Assembly (NCBI GenBank): GCA_038251625.1
Contig: JBBSBE010000085.1
Span: 1 to 17,243 of the forward strand
DNA: 17,243 bases
Reading direction: 5' to 3'
Source: JBBQXK01 sp038251625
Lineage (GTDB): Bacteria > Pseudomonadota > Alphaproteobacteria > Rhodobacterales > Rhodobacteraceae
In this document: one piece after another, positions 14,764 to 17,243 of the stretch
Position numbering within the stretch: the stretch's first letter is position 1
Layout of the letters: the number at the start of each line of letters is the position of its first letter
Position numbers and translations under genes: made by a program
Notes under the pieces: model-generated
Told to the model about the DNA's origin: nothing
Database searches by the model: none
What the model saw: only the letters and a program-made list of their open reading frames with translations

Positions 14764-15693
14764 ATGCGCACGTCCAACATCGTACGAAAAATCCTGCGGA
14801 ACTATGAGGGCGAAACGCCCGGTGTGAAGGGAAACCTTGCTCGGATGCTGATGGAGGGCAAGCTGGGCGGGACGGGCAAGATGATTATCCTGCCGGTCGA
14901 TCAGGGGTTCGAGCATGGGCCCGCGCGCAGTTTTGCGATGAACCCCGCGGCCTATGACCCGCATTATCATTACCAGATGGCGGTTGATGCGGGACTGAGC
15001 GCCTATGCGGCACCGCTGGCCAATCTGGAGGCGGGGGCCGATACGTTTGCAGGCCAAATCCCCACGATCCTGAAGATGAACCACGCCAACAGCCTGATGT
15101 CGGATACGGCGGGCAAGAACCAGGCAGTCGTCGCCTCCGTGCAGGATGCGCTTCGGCTGGGATGTTCGGCCATCGGCTTCACGATCTATCCCGGGTCGGA
15201 CCTTGCACTGGACATGTTCGAGGAAATCTCGGCCCTGCGGGCCGAGGCAGCCTCGGTCGGGATTGCCACTGTGATCTGGTCCTACCCGCGCGGCGAGGCG
15301 TTGAGCAAGGCCGGCGAGACGGCAATCGACGTGACCGCCTATGCCGCCCATATCGCGACCATGCTGGGTGCGCATATCATCAAAGTGAAGCTTTCGACCG
15401 ATCATCTGGAACAGGCTGAAGCCAAGAAGGTGTACGAGAAGGAAAAGATCGACGTCTCCACGCAGGCTGCCCGGGTGCGCCATGTGGTTGACGCGTGTTT
15501 CGCCGGTCGTCGGATCGTGGTGTTTTCGGGTGGGGCAGCCAAGGGCGAGGATGCGGTCTACGACGATGCCCGTGCGATCCGCGATGGCGGTGGCAACGGG
15601 TCGATCATCGGGCGCAACAGTTTTCAACGCCCGCGCGAAGAGGCCTTGGCGATGCTGGCAAAGCTGATCGACATATACAAGGGCCGGGACTGA
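14764..15693 (+). CDS. fbaB: Class I fructose-bisphosphate aldolase, DhnA/archaeal type
   Basis: Cleaves fructose-1,6-bisphosphate to dihydroxyacetone phosphate and glyceraldehyde-3-phosphate through a Schiff-base lysine. The 309 residues belong to the DhnA/FbaB group, not the metal-dependent class II enzymes. Seen: LPVDQGFEHGPARSF near the N-terminus, LKMNHANSL, GCSAIGFTIYPGSD, VIWSYPRGEAL, the strand HIIKVKLSTDH with Lys207 and Lys209 (the likely Schiff-base lysine is one of these), VFSGGAAKGED and the phosphate-binding GSIIGRNSFQRP. The ATG at 14764 follows GAGG with a 5-base spacer; the longer open frame overlaps pgk and is rejected. It pairs functionally with pgk upstream and is followed by a candidate terminator. 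Confidence 0.94.
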   Translation: MRTSNIVRKILRNYEGETPGVKGNLARMLMEGKLGGTGKMIILPVDQGFEHGPARSFAMNPAAYDPHYHYQMAVDAGLSAYAAPLANLEAGADTFAGQIPTILKMNHANSLMSDTAGKNQAVVASVQDALRLGCSAIGFTIYPGSDLALDMFEEISALRAEAASVGIATVIWSYPRGEALSKAGETAIDVTAYAAHIATMLGAHIIKVKLSTDHLEQAEAKKVYEKEKIDVSTQAARVRHVVDACFAGRRIVVFSGGAAKGEDAVYDDARAIRDGGGNGSIIGRNSFQRPREEALAMLAKLIDIYKGRD

Positions 15694-15726
15694 GGATCGG
15701 GTTGCAATCGCTTGAAGAAATTGTGC

Positions 15727-15752
15727 GAATCAGGGGATTCCCAAACTGATTC
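15727..15752 (+). terminator. Candidate terminator after the aldolase gene
   Basis: GAATCAG (15727-15733) pairs with CTGATTC (15746-15752), with an inner GGG/CCC that can also pair. An alternative shorter hairpin uses GAATC with GATTC at 15736-15740. The stem starts 34 bases past the stop and is followed by TCTTGTG, only mildly T-rich, so termination would be partial. Confidence 0.45.
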
Positions 15753-15816
15753 TCTTGTGCCATGGTTGTTGCGAGCAGCCCCGCGAAATGAGGGCGGCTA
15801 CCCGAGGCACGCAAAG

Positions 15817-16119
15817 ATGACCACTCCCATTTCCCGCCCTGCGCTGACGTCGCTCCTCCTCATGGTCGCGGCGATCAGCGTGGGGGGGTATTTCACCTTT
15901 GCCGCCGTGCAGGGCGAATACGGCGTGTTCCGTCAGGTGCAGATCGAGGCCGAGCGGCAGGCGCTGGTGGCCGAGCGGGATCGGCTGAAGACCGAACTTG
16001 CCAGCCTGACGAACCTCACCCACCGGCTGTCTGACGACTACCTTGACCTTGATCTGCTGGACGAGCAGGCGCGCGACGTGCTGGGCTACATGCGTGCCGA
16101 TGAGATCGTGATCCGCTGA
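15817..16119 (+). CDS. ftsB: FtsB/DivIC-like septum formation initiator protein
   Basis: The 100-residue bitopic membrane protein of the septum-initiator family links early and late divisome components by coiled-coil contacts with FtsL and FtsQ. It has a short cytoplasmic N-terminus, one transmembrane helix (about 9-29), and a coiled coil (about 38-68, EAERQALVAERDRLKTELA). The C-terminal motif LDLLDEQARDVLGYMRADE is typical of alphaproteobacterial FtsB. The ATG at 15817 is chosen because it puts the helix at the N-terminus; the open frame upstream to 15712 contains the terminator hairpin. Its place between the aldolase and pdhA genes matches the order I remember from other Rhodobacterales, where it is often annotated as a septum formation initiator. 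Confidence 0.88.
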   Translation: MTTPISRPALTSLLLMVAAISVGGYFTFAAVQGEYGVFRQVQIEAERQALVAERDRLKTELASLTNLTHRLSDDYLDLDLLDEQARDVLGYMRADEIVIR

Positions 16120-16147
16120 GGCGATCAAAAAATCCCAAGGGGCAGGA

Positions 16148-16918
16148 ATGGCCCGACGCCAGAAAGACACGCGTCTGCCCGCACCCTTTCTGCGGCGCCT
16201 GAGTGTCGTTGGCGACCGGCTGCCCGAAACCCCGACCTATCCGTTCGATCTGCCTTGGCTGAATGAAGCGTTCGCGTTGGAATTCGACACGCCCGTTACC
16301 ATCATCGCGGGTGAGAACGGCACAGGAAAATCCACCCTGATTGAGGCTATCGCTGCGTTGTGCGGCTTTGACGAAGCGGGGGGCGGTCAGGGCTATCGGC
16401 CCGTGGATCATTCGCGGGCGGTTGACAGAAGTGGCGCTGCCCTGGCCGATGCATTGCGCGGAGGCTGGTTGCCGAAGGTCACGCGCGGCTGGTTTTTCCG
16501 TGCTGAATCGTTCTACGCAGTGGCGCGGTATCTGGACGATGCGGCGCGGGAAGGAGGCGGCGCGCCTCCCGATTTCCTCTCCTGGAGCCATGGCGAGGGT
16601 TTCATCCGGTTCTTCGAAGAGCGCATATCGCGGCAGGGCATCTATCTTCTGGACGAGCCAGAAAGTGCCCTGTCGCCCAAGCGGCAACTTGCCCTGGTGA
16701 GGCACCTACACCGCATCCAGACCGAGGCGACGGCCCAGGTCATCATGGCGACGCATTCGCCGATTCTCATGGCATTGCCCGGCGCCACCTTGCTGGAGGT
16801 AACGCGCCAAGGGTTCAGACCCGCGCCGCTGAAAGAAACGGCGCATTTCCGGCTTTACCAATCTTTCATCACGGACCCGGACGAATTTGTCGCTGAAGCT
16901 TTGCGGGACGAGGTCTGA
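16148..16918 (+). CDS. Predicted ABC-type ATPase, COG3910-like
   Basis: A 256-residue soluble ATPase. It resembles the COG3910 'predicted ATPase' family in layout: YPFDLPWLNE near the start, Walker A GENGTGKST (55-63, Lys60), FFRAESFYAVA, a degenerate signature SWSHGEGF (145-152), and Walker B YLLDEPESALSP (Asp169, Glu170). A switch histidine follows (His203 in ATHSPIL), and the C-terminus is ETAHFRLYQSFITDPDEFVAE. Such single-domain, Rad50/SMC-like cassettes lack membrane domains, and their role is not established; some relatives sit in defence or stress islands. It starts 28 bases after ftsB with AGGGGCAGGA before the ATG. No nuclease or partner gene is adjacent, so a defence role is not supported here. 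Motifs all look intact. Confidence 0.85.
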   Translation: MARRQKDTRLPAPFLRRLSVVGDRLPETPTYPFDLPWLNEAFALEFDTPVTIIAGENGTGKSTLIEAIAALCGFDEAGGGQGYRPVDHSRAVDRSGAALADALRGGWLPKVTRGWFFRAESFYAVARYLDDAAREGGGAPPDFLSWSHGEGFIRFFEERISRQGIYLLDEPESALSPKRQLALVRHLHRIQTEATAQVIMATHSPILMALPGATLLEVTRQGFRPAPLKETAHFRLYQSFITDPDEFVAEALRDEV

Positions 16919-16959
16919 GACTTTCCCTTTCCTGCATGAAAACCTTCGGCACTTTCCTT

Positions 16960-16988
16960 TTGCCCTTGTTTTCCCGATGCGCTAGAAG
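16960..16988 (+). promoter_or_regulatory. Candidate pdhA promoter
   Basis: TTGCCC (16960-16965), 17 bases, then TAGAAG (16983-16988), with transcription expected near 16995. It lies in the 114-base gap before pdhA, which is AT-richer than the coding sequence. Both elements match consensus only partly (four of six each). Confidence 0.4.
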
Positions 16989-16990
16989 TT

Positions 16991-17004
16991 GTTTAACGTT
17001 GAAC
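16991..17004. promoter_or_regulatory. Near-palindrome upstream of pdhA, possible operator
   Basis: GTTTAACGTTGAAC is a 14-base palindrome around AACGTT with one imperfect pair. It lies across the predicted transcript start and 28 bases before the pdhA ATG, a position suited to repression. No regulator can be named from this alone. Confidence 0.3.
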
Positions 17005-17032
17005 GATCTTTGTTCCGAGGGAGGCCCGGCCC

Positions 17033-17243
17033 ATGGCTGCCAAGAAACCCGCCGAGAAATCAAACGTCTCGCGCGATGAGTTGATGCATTACTACCGCGA
17101 AATGCTGTTGATCCGGCGATTCGAGGAAAAGGCCGGGCAGCTTTACGGGATGGGCCTGATCGGTGGGTTCTGCCACCTTTACATCGGGCAGGAAGCGGTG
17201 GTTGTGGGGCTCGAGGCCGCGGCCAAGGACGGCGACAAGCGCA
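17033..17243 (+). CDS. pdhA: Pyruvate dehydrogenase E1 component alpha subunit, 5' part
   Basis: Thiamine-diphosphate enzyme subunit that decarboxylates pyruvate in the pyruvate dehydrogenase complex, linking glycolysis (pgk and aldolase upstream) to the TCA cycle. Only the first 70 codons are in the window; the gene runs off the end. The N-terminal text is diagnostic for E1 alpha of the alpha2-beta2 type: LMHYYREMLLIRRFEEKAGQ followed by LYGMGLIGGFCHLYIGQEAV. The ATG at 17033 is preceded by a strong GAGGGAGG ribosome-binding site about eight bases away. By analogy with other Rhodobacterales, pdhB and the E2 gene should follow, but they cannot be seen. The thiamine-binding motif lies beyond the window. 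Confidence 0.95.
   Translation, partial: MAAKKPAEKSNVSRDELMHYYREMLLIRRFEEKAGQLYGMGLIGGFCHLYIGQEAVVVGLEAAAKDGDKR

Noticed and set aside
16148..16918. Idea that the COG3910-like ATPase is half of a phage-defence system
   Set aside because: Defence ATPases of this kind come with a nuclease or other effector; its neighbours are ftsB and pdhA, both core genes.

Overview
The window looks like a GC-rich chromosomal segment of an alphaproteobacterium, most likely Rhodobacterales (Rhodobacter/Paracoccus relatives). The evidence is codon use dominated by G/C in third positions, protein sequences of rhodobacterial type (TyrS starting MTYHAKSEFLRT, PGK starting MGWKTLDDMDL, a DhnA-type class I aldolase), and a gene order I recall from that group (alr - ABC permease/ATPase - radA - cvpA - purF; ppi - ppi - pgk - fba - ftsB - pdhA). 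I cannot name the genus. No tRNA, rRNA, CRISPR array, insertion sequence or prophage gene was seen. No gene-free stretch exceeds 300 bases; the longest gap is about 217 bases (7076-7292).

Region 1 (1-6936, + strand) is a tight housekeeping run. It holds the 3' part of alr, an MlaE-type permease and MlaF-type ATPase coupled by 4-base start/stop overlaps, a small four-helix membrane protein, a single-domain PqiA-like membrane protein, radA, cvpA and purF. The MlaEF pair lacks MlaD, MlaC and MlaB here, but sits beside a PqiA-type protein, a family elsewhere tied to MCE-protein lipid transport.

Region 2 (6937-11377) has a tiny predicted lipoprotein on the - strand, a short-chain dehydrogenase-like protein that has lost its catalytic serine and NNAG motif, and yghU. 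It then has anmK (-) and tyrS (+) as a divergent pair around a shared palindromic -10 element. The convergent yghU/anmK ends flank a long perfect-stem hairpin (8928-8965).

Region 3 (11374-12281, - strand) is the clearest accessory element: an Xre/MbcA-ParS-type antitoxin followed by a RES-domain toxin. The promoter is TTGTTT-N17-TATATT, embedded in a 12-bp-arm inverted repeat (12237-12274) that is very probably the autoregulatory operator. The toxin's stop codon overlaps that of tyrS inside a shared CTAG.

Region 4 (12285-17243) carries two overlapping cyclophilin genes (cytosolic then exported, - strand), pgk and a class I fructose-bisphosphate aldolase (glycolysis/gluconeogenesis), an ftsB-like divisome gene, a predicted ATPase of the COG3910 type, and the start of pdhA, with a candidate promoter and a near-palindrome upstream.

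Nothing in the window is a clear undescribed multi-gene system. The best candidates for follow-up are the RES/Xre module with its compact promoter-operator, the MlaEF-PqiA-like membrane cluster, the degenerate SDR, and the COG3910-type ATPase between ftsB and pdhA.
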